In this document: positions 1 through 8,385 of the stretch, in pieces
Layout of the letters: each line of letters opens with the position of its first letter
How positions within the stretch are numbered: position 1 is the first letter of the stretch
The notes under the pieces: generated by a model
Databases searched by the model: none
Seen by the model: the letters and a program-made list of their open reading frames with translations, nothing else
What the model was told of the DNA's origin: nothing
Program-made: the position numbers and the translations under genes
Source of the DNA: CAISIP01 sp965278985
Lineage (GTDB): Bacteria > Pseudomonadota > Gammaproteobacteria > Burkholderiales > Burkholderiaceae_C
DNA length: 64,000 nucleotides
Assembly: GCA_965278985.1 (NCBI GenBank)
Contig: OZ257131.1
Coordinates: 5,146,001 to 5,210,000, forward strand
Direction: 5' to 3'

Positions 1-767
1 TGTCGCGCGTGGTAGAGCTGGAGATCATTCCCCGGCTTCTGCTGATGCATGCGCAGGCAGCTGCGGAGCTGCGGCGCGGTGGTGTGACGATCACCAGTAC
101 CCATGTGGCCACGTTGGCCGAGCTTGCGGTCGAAAACGACCCCCAGAGCGCCTCGCGTTTCGTGCATGCGCTGGCCGATGCCGGCGCCACGCCCCGCCAG
201 GTCCTGCTCGAACTGCTGGGCCCCTGCGCTGCGCTGATGGGCAGCTGGTGGTGCAGCGATGTCTTCGATTTCGCCGATGTATCCATTGGCATCTGCAGGT
301 TGCAGCAGGCATTGCACGACCATGTGTACATGGCGCGGCCGGCTTTGCGGCAGGGGGCACCGCGCATTCTGCTCGCGGCGCCGCCCGAATCGCAGCACAC
401 CTTTGGTGCGGCGATCGCGGCGGAATGTTTCGTGCATGCAGGATGGGACGCGCAGTTCGCGCCGGGCCTGGACTGGGAGTCCTTGGGCGGATTGCTGGAA
501 GATGAAAAATTTGACGTATTGGGTGTGTCACTGTCATGTGACGCCCATGTGGTGCAGGTAGCGTCTGGTATCGTCGAGTTGCGCCGCATGTCGCGCAACC
601 CCCGGCTGGGTGTGATGGTCGGCGGGCCGCTGGCATCGGCGCGTGATGACCTGGCCACCCGCTGCAATGCGGACGGGATGGCCACAGGTGCCGCCGACGC
701 CGTGGAATGGGCCCAACGTTGGGTAGGAGAAACGGTTCGCAACACTGATTCCATGGGCGGCAATTAA
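1..767 (+). CDS. ppaA: PpaA/AerR-type antirepressor (5' end outside window)
   Basis: Cofactor-binding partner of PpsR that modulates repression of photosynthesis genes. The visible ~254 residues show the family layout: an N-terminal helical domain with the GSWWCSDVFDFADVSIG stretch (about residues 78-94 from the GTG at 9) and a C-terminal Rossmann-like B12/SCHIC domain. The latter has an xxHxxG-type motif (SQHTFG, His130) in place of the classical DxHxxG cobalamin loop, then LGVSLSCDAH and VGGP. The frame is open to base 1 without a stop, so the true start is probably upstream of the window. The stop codon directly abuts the frame of ppsR, so the two are co-transcribed, as in other purple bacteria. 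Whether it binds cobalamin or heme cannot be told from sequence. Confidence 0.85.
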   Translation, partial: SRVVELEIIPRLLLMHAQAAAELRRGGVTITSTHVATLAELAVENDPQSASRFVHALADAGATPRQVLLELLGPCAALMGSWWCSDVFDFADVSIGICRLQQALHDHVYMARPALRQGAPRILLAAPPESQHTFGAAIAAECFVHAGWDAQFAPGLDWESLGGLLEDEKFDVLGVSLSCDAHVVQVASGIVELRRMSRNPRLGVMVGGPLASARDDLATRCNADGMATGAADAVEWAQRWVGETVRNTDSMGGN

Positions 768-839
768 TTGCATGTCTACTATGTGCCAAACCCCGTGCAG
801 CAAGCGATTTGCCGCCTACCGGAGCACCGAAAGCCCTTG

Positions 840-2288
840 ATGCGCAACAGCAGTCCTTCGACCGAAACCTTTCCCGCTTCGCAGGCGCTGAGCCTGACCG
901 ATGGGGACGCCGCTGTCATGGCGGCGGTGGTCTCGGCATCGTCCGACATCGCCCTGGTGGTCGACGCCCAGGGTGTGATCCGGGACGTGGCGCTGGGAGC
1001 CGAGGCCGCGCAGGATCTGGCAGAAGCACAACAGTGGGCGGGGCGGCGCTGGCTGGACACGGTCACGGTCGAGAGCCGGCCCAAGGTCATGGCCATGATG
1101 GAGGCCGCGCAGGGCGAGGACATCGAACATGCCGGTGGTGGAACGGCACGGCAGGTCAACCATCCCCTGGGTGGCGGCGTCGACCTGCCCATTGCCTACC
1201 GTGTCGTGCCCCTGCGCAGCGGTGGACGCCTGCTCGCACTCGGGCGCAACCTGCGCACGCTGGCTGCCGTGCAGCAGCGGCTGATCGATGCGCAACAGTC
1301 CATGGAGCGCGACTACCTGCGGCTGCGCCATGCAGAGGCGCGCTACCGCCTGCTCTTCGAGGCGGTGGAAGAAGCGTTGGTCGTGGTGGAAGTCTCCACC
1401 TTGAATGTGGTGGAGCACAACGCTGCAGCGGCCCGCCTGGTGGGAGATGCTTCCCGGCGCATGGCGTCGCGGCCCGCGCTCGAGCTGTTCGCGGCCCAGT
1501 CGCATCCCGCCTTGCAGGTGCTGTTCTCGCAGACCCGCAGCACCGGCCGCGCGGTGGCCGAAGGCATGCGGCTGGCCGCGGGCACCGAGGTGCGCCTCGT
1601 GGGTTCGCAGTTCAAGCAGGACGGCGTCACGCTGCTGCTGGTGCGGCTGGTGCCATCGGTCCAGGTGCAGGCCCGCGAGCAGGGAGGCCCGTCGCTGCTG
1701 GACGTGGTGAATGCCATGCCCGATGCGTTCGTGTTGTCCGACATGCTGGGCCGCATCCTCAGCGCCAACCAGGCGTTCATCGACATGCTGCAGCTGCCCG
1801 CCGGCGAGCCACTGGTGGGCCAGATGCTGGACCGCTGGCTGGGGCGCTCCACGGTGGACCTGAAGGTGCTGATCGGCAACCTGCGCCAGCACGGTGTGCT
1901 GCGCCTGTTTCCCACCACCTTGCGCGCCAGCGATGGCCAGGCCACGACGGTGGAGATCTCGGCGGTGGCCGTGCTCGACGGGCCGCAACCCTGCCTGGGC
2001 TTCGCCATCCGCGACGTGGCCCGCCGGCTGCCGGCGGAGGGGCGCAGCCAGCGCCAGATGCCACGTTCGACCGAGCAACTCACGGGGCTGGTGGGCCGGC
2101 TGCCATTGCGCGACATCGTCGGCGAGACCACCGACCTGATCGAGCGTTTGTGCATCGAGGCGGCGCTGGAACTCACGCGCGACAACCGCGCCTCGGCCGC
2201 CGAGATGCTCGGCCTGTCGCGGCAAAGCCTCTATGTGAAGTTGCGCCGTTTCGGCATCCACGATCCAAGCGGCAGCGCGGCGGAATGA
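840..2288 (+). CDS. ppsR: PpsR/CrtJ redox- and light-dependent repressor of photosynthesis genes
   Basis: Transcriptional repressor of bch, crt and puf genes. It has PAS domains in the N-terminal two thirds (the ALVVDAQGVIRDVALG segment is typical) and a C-terminal Fis-type helix-turn-helix (RASAAEMLGLSRQSLYVKL). The Cys in the HTH lead-in (ERLCIEAALELT, about residue 438 from this start) matches the redox-active Cys of CrtJ/PpsR. The only other Cys counted from this start is in the last PAS region (PQPCLGF). Start choice: a TTG at 768 directly after the ppaA stop is also in frame, but the ATG at 840 gives an N-terminus closer to the family. No strong ribosome binding site decides between them. 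Its expected targets, TGT-N12-ACA sites, occur at four promoters in this window. Confidence 0.9.
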   Translation: MRNSSPSTETFPASQALSLTDGDAAVMAAVVSASSDIALVVDAQGVIRDVALGAEAAQDLAEAQQWAGRRWLDTVTVESRPKVMAMMEAAQGEDIEHAGGGTARQVNHPLGGGVDLPIAYRVVPLRSGGRLLALGRNLRTLAAVQQRLIDAQQSMERDYLRLRHAEARYRLLFEAVEEALVVVEVSTLNVVEHNAAAARLVGDASRRMASRPALELFAAQSHPALQVLFSQTRSTGRAVAEGMRLAAGTEVRLVGSQFKQDGVTLLLVRLVPSVQVQAREQGGPSLLDVVNAMPDAFVLSDMLGRILSANQAFIDMLQLPAGEPLVGQMLDRWLGRSTVDLKVLIGNLRQHGVLRLFPTTLRASDGQATTVEISAVAVLDGPQPCLGFAIRDVARRLPAEGRSQRQMPRSTEQLTGLVGRLPLRDIVGETTDLIERLCIEAALELTRDNRASAAEMLGLSRQSLYVKLRRFGIHDPSGSAAE

Positions 2289-2325
2289 GCCCTTGCGCCA
2301 CGCGGCGCAGCCAAGCGGCGCAGAG

Positions 2326-2369
2326 TGTAAGTTTAGGTTGACAATTTAGATCGTTGAGTCAGAATGACT
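2326..2369 (+). promoter_or_regulatory. Tandem PpsR operator and promoter of bchG
   Basis: Perfect TGT-N12-ACA at 2326-2343 (inner bases AAGTTTAGGTTG), then 8 bp, then a degenerate copy CGT-N12-ACT at 2352-2369. TTGACA at 2338-2343 is a consensus -35. CAGAAT at 2360-2365, 16 bp further, could serve as -10, placing both promoter elements inside the operator pair. Transcription would then begin at about the bchG ATG (2371). Confidence 0.7.
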
Positions 2370-2370
2370 C

Positions 2371-3246
2371 ATGGTCTTGCCCCGCCCCTCTGCCGTCGCA
2401 GAGATCCTCAAGCCGATCACCTGGTTTCCGCCCATGTGGGCCTTCGGCTGCGGGGTGGTGGCCTCCGGCATGCCGACCGAGGGGCGCTGGAGCCTGATCA
2501 TCGCGGGCATCCTGCTGGCCGGCCCCTTCGTATGTGCCAGCAGCCAGGCCGTCAATGACTGGTTCGACCGGCATGTGGACGCCATCAACGAGCCCAATCG
2601 CCCCATTCCCTCAGGCCGCCTGCCGGGTCGCTGGGGCCTGTACATCGCCATCATCTGGACGCTGCTCTCGCTGGCGCTGGGTAGCCTGCTCGGGCCGGTC
2701 GCCTTCCTGGCTGCCGGCGTGGGGCTCCTGTTGGCCTGGGCCTACAGCGCGCCGCCGCTGCGCTTGAAGCGCAACGGCTGGTGGGGCAACAGTGCCTGTG
2801 CCCTGTGTTACGAGGGCCTGGCCTGGATCACCGGTGCCGCCGTCATGGCTGCGGGCGCGCTGCCCGACACCCGCTCGCTGGCGCTGGCGCTGCTCTACAG
2901 CCTGGGCGCGCACGGCATCATGACGCTCAACGACTTCAAGTCCATCGAGGGCGACCGGCAGATGGGCATCGCCTCGCTGCCGGTGCAGCTCGGCGTGCAG
3001 GGCGCGGCACGGGCCGCCTGCCTGGCGATGGCGCTGCCGCAATTGGTGGTGATCGGCCTGCTGTGGCACTGGGATGCGCCGGCCCATGCGGCGGGCGTGG
3101 CGGGGCTGCTGGCCGTGCAACTGGTGCTGATGCGCAGGTTCCTGGCCTCGCCGCTGGAGCGTGCCACCTGGTACAGCGCCTTAGGCATCAATTTCTTCGT
3201 CATCGGCATGCTGGTCAGCGCCTTCGCGCTGCGGGCGGGCGGCTGA
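2371..3246 (+). CDS. bchG: Bacteriochlorophyll synthase (UbiA-type prenyltransferase)
   Basis: Membrane enzyme esterifying bacteriochlorophyllide a with geranylgeranyl (or phytyl) diphosphate. It has 291 residues and about nine hydrophobic segments. The first Asp-rich motif is NDWFDRHVDAINEPNRP and the second is NDFKSIEGDRQMG, both diagnostic of chlorophyll synthases. The N-terminus (ILKPITWFPPMWAFGCG) matches the family without any long extension, so ATG 2371 is credible. No Shine-Dalgarno precedes it, because the upstream bases are the PpsR operator. It heads a tightly packed set with the next two genes (3-bp gap, then ATGA overlap). Confidence 0.95.
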   Translation: MVLPRPSAVAEILKPITWFPPMWAFGCGVVASGMPTEGRWSLIIAGILLAGPFVCASSQAVNDWFDRHVDAINEPNRPIPSGRLPGRWGLYIAIIWTLLSLALGSLLGPVAFLAAGVGLLLAWAYSAPPLRLKRNGWWGNSACALCYEGLAWITGAAVMAAGALPDTRSLALALLYSLGAHGIMTLNDFKSIEGDRQMGIASLPVQLGVQGAARAACLAMALPQLVVIGLLWHWDAPAHAAGVAGLLAVQLVLMRRFLASPLERATWYSALGINFFVIGMLVSAFALRAGG

Positions 3247-3249
3247 ACC

Positions 3250-4614
3250 ATGCAGAGCGCCACCTTCGGATGGAGCGGCATCGTGCGCCTGGGCCTGGTG
3301 CAGATGGCGCTGGGCGCCGTCGTCGTGCTGACCACCTCCACACTGAACCGCGTGATGGTGGTGGAGCTGGCACTGCCGGCCTTGCTGCCCGGTGTGCTGC
3401 TGGCGCTGCATTACCTGGTGCAGGTCAGCCGGCCGCGCATGGGGCATGGGTCCGACCGCACGGGCCGGCGCACGCCCTGGATCCTGGGTGGCATGGTGGT
3501 GTTGGCGGCAGGCGGATTCCTTGCCGCGCTGGCCACCGCGTGGATGGCCACGTCGCCGTGGGCCGGCACCGTGCTGGCGGCCGTCGCGTTCGTGCTGATC
3601 GGCCTGGGCGTTGCGGCGGCGGGCACGTCCTTGCTGGCCCTGCTCGCCAGCCGCGTGCCGCAGCAGCTGCGCGCCACGGCGGCCACCACGGTGTGGACCA
3701 TGATGATCGCGGGCTTCGTGGTCACGGCTGGCATCGCCGGCGCCTTTCTCGACCCCTACAGCCCGCAGCGCCTGGTGGTGGTGGCGGGCGCCGTCGCGGT
3801 GGTGGCGCTGGTGTTGACCGTGGCCGCGCTCTGGCGGCTGGAAGGTCCGGCCGCTCCGGCCGATGCGCCGGCGCAAGCCACGCACGATGCCGGGGGCGGC
3901 TTCCGCATGGCGCTGCAGGAAGTCTGGCGCGAGGCGGATGCGCGGCGCTTCACGGTCTTCGTGTTCGTCTCCATGCTGGCCTTCAGCGCGCAGGACCTGA
4001 TCCTCGAGCCTTTCGCAGGAACCGCGTTCGGTTACTCGCCCGGCGCCTCGACGCAGTTGTCCAGCGTGCAGCACGCCGGCACCCTGATGGGCATGCTGCT
4101 GTCGGCGGTCGCCGGGCGGCGCGGCTTCGGCTCCCTGCGCAGCTGGTTGCTGGGCGGGTGCGTGGCGTCCGCGCTGGCGCTGCTGGGTCTGGCGGCGGGG
4201 GGCGTGACCGGCGCGGGCTGGCCGCTCAAGACCAACGTGTTCCTGCTGGGCCTGGCGACAGGCACGTTCTCGATCGCGGCCATCGGCTCGATGATGCGGC
4301 TGGCCGCGCAAGGCAGGGTTGGCACCGAGGGCCTGCGCGTCGGGCTGTGGGGCGCGGCCCAGGCGTTCGCGTTCGCACTCGGCGGTCTTGTCGGCACGGG
4401 TGCGAGCGACGTTGCGCGCTGGCTGCTGTCCGATGCGGGCAGTGCCTATGCCATCGTGTTCGGCCTGGAAGCATTGCTGTTCTTTTATGCCGCGCAAGTG
4501 GGCGCGGGTGTTGAAGCGCCTGCACGCACAGCGCCTCCACGCACCGACGCAGCCACGGAGGGCATTGGCTTGCGCGCGCCGATGCAGGCTGCCACCCAGA
4601 GGGCCATGCCATGA
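3250..4614 (+). CDS. PucC/LhaA-family MFS protein (bchG-bchP linked ORF)
   Basis: A 454-residue, roughly 12-span membrane protein of the BCH/PucC branch of the major facilitator superfamily. Members assist assembly of light-harvesting complexes, possibly by delivering bacteriochlorophyll. The copy between bchG and bchP is conserved in purple bacteria (the ORF427/428 position in Rhodobacter). Visible marks are the YLVQVSRPRMGHGSDRTGRR loop between early spans, characteristic of this family, and a second-half loop ending in a QDLILEPFAG-type segment. It starts 3 bp after bchG and its stop overlaps the bchP start (ATGA), so the three are translationally linked. The exact substrate is unknown. 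Confidence 0.88.
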   Translation: MQSATFGWSGIVRLGLVQMALGAVVVLTTSTLNRVMVVELALPALLPGVLLALHYLVQVSRPRMGHGSDRTGRRTPWILGGMVVLAAGGFLAALATAWMATSPWAGTVLAAVAFVLIGLGVAAAGTSLLALLASRVPQQLRATAATTVWTMMIAGFVVTAGIAGAFLDPYSPQRLVVVAGAVAVVALVLTVAALWRLEGPAAPADAPAQATHDAGGGFRMALQEVWREADARRFTVFVFVSMLAFSAQDLILEPFAGTAFGYSPGASTQLSSVQHAGTLMGMLLSAVAGRRGFGSLRSWLLGGCVASALALLGLAAGGVTGAGWPLKTNVFLLGLATGTFSIAAIGSMMRLAAQGRVGTEGLRVGLWGAAQAFAFALGGLVGTGASDVARWLLSDAGSAYAIVFGLEALLFFYAAQVGAGVEAPARTAPPRTDAATEGIGLRAPMQAATQRAMP

Positions 4615-5798
4615 GTTTTTCCCAGGATTGCGAGATCGTCGTGGTCGGTGGCGGCCCCGCGGGTGCCACCGCCGCCGATGACCTGGCGCGCGCCGGCCAC
4701 CGCGTGGTGCTGCTGGACCGCGCGGGCCGCATCAAGCCCTGTGGCGGCGCCATCCCGCCCCGCCTGATGGCCGACTTCGCGATCCCGCCGTCGATGCTGG
4801 TAGCCCGTGCCGATGCGGCGCGCATGGTCTCGCCGAGCGCGCGCAACGTCGACATTCCCATCGAAGGCGGTTGCGTCGGCATGGTGGACCGCGAGCATTT
4901 CGACGAATGGTTGCGCCAGCGCGCGGTCGCACATGGGGCCGAGCGGCTCGACGGGCGCTTCGAGCGCATCGAGCGCGACGATGATGGGCGCGCGGTCGTG
5001 GTCTACCTGGATGCCGACGGCGCGCCGCAGCGCCTGCGCGCACGGGCCGTGGTGGGTGCCGACGGCGCGCGCTCGCGCGTGGCGCAACAGACCGTGCCGG
5101 GCGCCGATCAGGGCCGTTGCGTGTTCGCGTACCACGAGATCGTGGCCACCCCGGAGGTCACCCCGCCGGACTTTCAGCCCAGCCGCTGCGAAGTGCATTA
5201 CAACGGCACGCTGTCGCCCGACTTCTACGGCTGGGTGTTCCCGCACGGCGCCACCATCAGCATCGGCACCGGCAGCGCCGACAAGGGCTTCTCGCTGCGC
5301 CAGGGCGTGCAGAAATTGCGCGAACAGGTGGGCCTGCAGCATGCGCGCACGATCCGCCGCGAGGGCGCGCCGATCCCCATGAAGCCGCTGCCGCGCTGGG
5401 ACAACGGTCGCGACGTGGTGCTGGCCGGCGATGCCGCCGGCGTGGTCGCACCCGCCTCGGGCGAGGGCATCTACTACGCCATGGTCGGCGGCCGGCTTGC
5501 GGCCGAGGCCTGCGCCGAACTGCTGCGCACTGGCCAGGTCCGCGCGCTGGCGCAGGCGCGCCGGCGCTTCATGCGCGAGCACGGCCGCGTGTTCTGGGTG
5601 CTGGGCATGATGCAGCGCTTCTGGTACGTGAACGACCGCCGCCGCGAGCGCTTCGTCAGCATCTGCCGCGACCGCGATGTGCAGCAACTGACCTTCGACG
5701 CCTACATGCACAAGCGCCTGGTGCGCGCCCGGCCGCTGGCGCATGTGCGCATCTTCTTCAAGGACTTGGCGCACCTGCTGGGGCTGGTACGTGCATGA
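4611..5798 (+). CDS. bchP: Geranylgeranyl diphosphate/bacteriochlorophyll reductase
   Basis: FAD-dependent reductase that saturates three double bonds of the geranylgeranyl tail to give phytyl. It is 395 residues, the normal family length. The N-terminal dinucleotide fold VVGGGPAGATAADDLARAG is followed by CGGAIPPRLM, typical of the ChlP/BchP family. The second FAD motif is VLAGDAAGVVAPASGEGIYYAM. It overlaps the preceding gene by 4 bp. The following 57 bp belong to an intergenic repeat of the type also seen before hemA. Confidence 0.95.
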   Translation: MSFSQDCEIVVVGGGPAGATAADDLARAGHRVVLLDRAGRIKPCGGAIPPRLMADFAIPPSMLVARADAARMVSPSARNVDIPIEGGCVGMVDREHFDEWLRQRAVAHGAERLDGRFERIERDDDGRAVVVYLDADGAPQRLRARAVVGADGARSRVAQQTVPGADQGRCVFAYHEIVATPEVTPPDFQPSRCEVHYNGTLSPDFYGWVFPHGATISIGTGSADKGFSLRQGVQKLREQVGLQHARTIRREGAPIPMKPLPRWDNGRDVVLAGDAAGVVAPASGEGIYYAMVGGRLAAEACAELLRTGQVRALAQARRRFMREHGRVFWVLGMMQRFWYVNDRRRERFVSICRDRDVQQLTFDAYMHKRLVRARPLAHVRIFFKDLAHLLGLVRA

Positions 5799-5855
5799 GC
5801 GCCCGCCCGGCCGTCCCGAAGGGCGCTCGCACCGCAGGCGAAGCCGGAGGTTCTG
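5799..5855 (+). repeat. Intergenic GC-rich repeat unit supplying the tspO ribosome binding site
   Basis: The segment between bchP and tspO resembles that between crtB and hemA (22172-22247). Both start at a stop-overlapping ATGAGCGCC, pass through a CCGGCCG-type block and end in GCAGGC-GAAG-GG just before a start codon. Here the end provides GGAGG (5846-5850) for the TTG start at 5856. Confidence 0.45.
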
Positions 5856-6347
5856 TTGAGCCTATGGCGGCGACTTTTTGCCGGCAGGGGGCGGGCCGAG
5901 TCCGTGGCTGCGGGCGTGGCGCTCTTCACCGCCATGCTGGGTGGCCTGGCCACCGACCTCTCGCCTTGGTATTACGCGCTGCGCCAGCCGCCCTGGAAGC
6001 CGCCGGACTGGCTGTTCGGCCCGGCCTGGACGCTGATCTACACACTCACGGCGGCCGCCGCCGTGCTCGCCTGGGAGGCCTGCCCGGCCACAGCGCGCCG
6101 GCGCTGGCTCGTGCTCGCCTTCGTGGCGAACGCCGTGCTGAACATCGCCTGGAGCTGGCTGTTCTTCAGCTTGCGCCGGCCCGACTGGGCACGCATCGAG
6201 GTGGTGGTGCTGCTGGCCTCGGTGGCGTTGCTGGTGGTCATGGCGGGCCGTCAACGGCGCCTCGCCGGCTGGCTGCTGGTGCCTTACCTGTTCTGGACCG
6301 GGTTCGCCGGATGGCTCAACTGCGCCGTGGTGCGACTCAATGCCTGA
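5856..6347 (+). CDS. tspO: TspO/MBR (CrtK) tryptophan-rich sensory protein
   Basis: A five-span outer-envelope protein that binds tetrapyrroles. In Rhodobacter it tunes pigment gene expression, probably through porphyrin intermediates. It has 163 residues with the family signature PWYYALRQPPWKPPDWLFGP and the following AWTLIYTL, then later SWLFF and the C-terminal GWLNCAVVRLNA. The start is TTG, chosen because GGAGG lies 5 bp upstream and the protein then has a normal length. It follows bchP as crtK/tspO often sits within PGCs, and its end overlaps the next ORF by 8 bp. Confidence 0.92.
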   Translation: MSLWRRLFAGRGRAESVAAGVALFTAMLGGLATDLSPWYYALRQPPWKPPDWLFGPAWTLIYTLTAAAAVLAWEACPATARRRWLVLAFVANAVLNIAWSWLFFSLRRPDWARIEVVVLLASVALLVVMAGRQRRLAGWLLVPYLFWTGFAGWLNCAVVRLNA

Positions 6348-6636
6348 GTTGACCCTCGCCTTGCTGGTAGACGGGGTGCTGGTGATCAGCCTGCTGGAGC
6401 TGGCAGCCCTGCTGGTGCTCGGGAAAAAGAAGCTCGTCTTCACCTTGCTCGCCGGCCTGGGCCTGATGCTCGCGCTGCGGCTGGCCGTGGCCGGCATGCC
6501 GCTGCACTGGGTGGCCCTGGCGTTGATGGCCAGTGGTTTGTTGCATATTGTTGATTTGGTCCGCCGCTGGTCATCCAAGAACCGGTTTTCTGCGTTTAAG
6601 CGTATACCTATCCCCCAACCTGAGAGGTCTCCATGA
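6340..6636 (+). CDS. Small membrane protein of unknown function
   Basis: This 98-residue product is not assignable to a family. Three to four hydrophobic stretches are visible (about residues 5-27, 29-50 and 57-78), followed by a basic tail (RRWSSKNRFSAFKR), so it is probably an inner-membrane protein with a cytoplasmic C-terminus. Its start overlaps tspO by 8 bp and its stop overlaps the HiPIP start by 4 bp, which argues for real, coupled translation. The position between tspO and a HiPIP gene suggests a role linked to membrane energetics or photosynthesis, but this is inference from context only. Confidence 0.65.
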   Translation: MPELTLALLVDGVLVISLLELAALLVLGKKKLVFTLLAGLGLMLALRLAVAGMPLHWVALALMASGLLHIVDLVRRWSSKNRFSAFKRIPIPQPERSP

Positions 6637-6935
6637 ATAGCCGCCGCCATTTCATTGCCATCTGCCCCGCAGTCTGTGCTGCCGTCGTCGCGCCCACCGC
6701 CTGGGCGCAAGCCATGGTGGACGAAAAAGATCCGCAGGCTGCGGCGCTGGGCTACGTGGCCGACGCCACCAAGGCCGACAAGGTGAAGTTCAAGACCTAC
6801 AAGGCGGGCGACAGCTGCAGCAACTGCGCGGTCTACCAGGGCAAGGCAGGCGCCGCCAGCGGCCCGTGTCCGTTGTTCCCCGGCAAGCAGGTCTCCGCCA
6901 AGGGCTGGTGCAGCGCCCACGCCAAGAAGCAGTGA
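6633..6935 (+). CDS. hip: High-potential iron-sulfur protein (HiPIP), periplasmic electron carrier
   Basis: Soluble periplasmic carrier that can reduce the PufC cytochrome subunit of the reaction centre. It has 100 residues: a signal sequence (NSRRHFIAICPAVCAAVVAPTAWA, with a twin-Arg-like start, as HiPIPs are exported folded) and a mature domain. Four cluster cysteines follow the HiPIP spacing: CSNC, then CPLFPGK and WCSAHAKK. Location inside the photosynthesis cluster, together with tetraheme pufC at 37204, supports cyclic electron transfer from bc1 through HiPIP to PufC. ATG 6633 overlaps the preceding stop. Confidence 0.93.
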   Translation: MNSRRHFIAICPAVCAAVVAPTAWAQAMVDEKDPQAAALGYVADATKADKVKFKTYKAGDSCSNCAVYQGKAGAASGPCPLFPGKQVSAKGWCSAHAKKQ

Positions 6936-6939
6936 TCGC

Positions 6940-8244
6940 GTGAGCCTCCAGCGGCTGCTGCCGCCCGATCTGCCGGAGCGTGCGGCCCTTGCGTTGGAGG
7001 TCCACGCGCGTCCGTCCGAGCCGCTGGCAGCGCCGGCGCGCGCCAGCCATGTGGCGGTCCTGATCGACGCCGATGCGCGCGACCAGGAGCTCGCCCATCT
7101 GCGCAGGCTGTGTGCCGCGCACCACATGGTTCCCCCCGCCGACGGTGCCCAGCACTGGAGCGGCCGCCTGGGCGAGCTGCGCGTCAAGTGGGAGCGCCAT
7201 GGCGAGTTCTCCAGCTACACCATGCTGGTGCCGGGCCGCAGCGGGCAGCCCTTCGCCGAGCCGGCGGCAGCGATGTTGCCCATGGGCTGGCTGGCCGCCG
7301 TGCCCGGCATGACCGTGCACGCCTGCCATGCCGAGCTGCTGCATGCGGAGGAAGAGTTGGACGTGCCCGTGTTGCAGCAGGCATGGTTCGCCGGACAGGC
7401 CGTGGTCGGTGCGGAGATCGGCGACGGCGTGGCCTTGGCCTGCTCGGACTTCCGCCTGCATGCCGACGGCTTCGGCCGTTTCGTGCTCATCGACCGCGGC
7501 ATGGACCCGCTCCTGTCCGGCCGCATGCTGCAGCGGCTGTTCGAGATCGAGGCCTACCGCATGATGGCCTTGCTGGCGTTTCCGGTGGCGCGCAGGTTGG
7601 CGCCGCGCATCCAGGCCATCGAGAAATCGCTCGCCGGCCTGACCGACGACATCGCCCGCACGGCCAGCGACAGCGGCAGCGACGAGGTGCTGCTGCAATC
7701 GCTGACGCGCCTGGCGGCCGAGGTCGAGAGCGGCCTGTCGGCCAGCCAGTTCCGCTTTGGCGCCTGCCGCGCCTATGCAGAACTGGTGCGCACGCGCATC
7801 GACGAGTTGCGCGAGCAGCGCCTGCCGGGGCTGCAGACCATCGGCGAATTCATGGCACGGCGCTTCACGCCGGCGGTGGCCACCGTCGCCACGGTGTCGC
7901 AGCGCCTGCGCGATCTCTCCGAACGCGTGGCGCAGGCCAGCCACCTGCTGAGCACGCGCGTGGGCATTGCGCGCGAACAGCAGAACCATGTGCTGCTGGC
8001 CAGCATGGACCGCCGCGCCAAGATGCAGCTTCGGCTGCAGCAGACCGTCGAGGGCCTGTCGGTCGCCGCCATCGTCTACTACCTGGCCGGCGTGGTAGGG
8101 TATGTGGTCAAGGGTGGCGAGGCCTTGGGCCTGCCGCTCAATACCCCGCTGGTCGTGGGCCTCAGTGTGCCGCTGCTGGCGCTGTTCGCCATGCTCGCGG
8201 TGCGCCGTGCCCGCCGGCATGCGCATGAATCCGGATCGGACTGA
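6940..8244 (+). CDS. DUF3422 family membrane-anchored protein
   Basis: A 434-residue protein of the DUF3422 family (common in proteobacteria, function unknown). The N-terminal RAALALEVHARPSEPL motif is the hallmark of the family. A long helical middle (about residues 210-350) carries heptad-like repeats. Two C-terminal hydrophobic segments (VAAIVYYLAGVVGYVV and VVGLSVPLLALFAMLAV) anchor it in the membrane, and a basic tail RRARRHAHESG follows. The start is GTG at 6940, four bases after the HiPIP stop. Co-transcription with hip and bchI suggests recruitment to the photosynthesis cluster, but no biochemical role is known to me. Confidence 0.85.
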   Translation: MSLQRLLPPDLPERAALALEVHARPSEPLAAPARASHVAVLIDADARDQELAHLRRLCAAHHMVPPADGAQHWSGRLGELRVKWERHGEFSSYTMLVPGRSGQPFAEPAAAMLPMGWLAAVPGMTVHACHAELLHAEEELDVPVLQQAWFAGQAVVGAEIGDGVALACSDFRLHADGFGRFVLIDRGMDPLLSGRMLQRLFEIEAYRMMALLAFPVARRLAPRIQAIEKSLAGLTDDIARTASDSGSDEVLLQSLTRLAAEVESGLSASQFRFGACRAYAELVRTRIDELREQRLPGLQTIGEFMARRFTPAVATVATVSQRLRDLSERVAQASHLLSTRVGIAREQQNHVLLASMDRRAKMQLRLQQTVEGLSVAAIVYYLAGVVGYVVKGGEALGLPLNTPLVVGLSVPLLALFAMLAVRRARRHAHESGSD

Positions 8245-8292
8245 TGTCGGTGCCACTGCTTGGGAATTACGGGAACGGCCCCGTGGCACACT

Positions 8293-8385
8293 GAGATGAA
8301 ACTACCCCCACGCTCCCCCGCTGCGCGAGGTCCGCTGCCCCCCGAGGGGGCGCGTCTGTGGCTTCGGCGGCCGGGCGCCACTGAC
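8293..8385 (+). repeat. GC-rich intergenic REP-like element upstream of bchI
   Basis: Imperfect inverted GC blocks (CCCCCGCTGCGCGAGG and CTGCCCCCCGAGGGGGCGC, the latter palindromic around CCCCCGAGGGGG) fill the gap before bchI. Translated in frame with bchI it gives a PPRSPAARGPLPPEGAR-like string that I recognise from intergenic repeats of Comamonadaceae-type genomes. This is the reason not to extend the bchI start to 8260. Confidence 0.5.

Noticed and set aside
8260..8385. N-terminal extension of BchI
   Set aside because: The extra 42 codons translate an intergenic repeat; the family N-terminus begins at FPFSAIVGQ.
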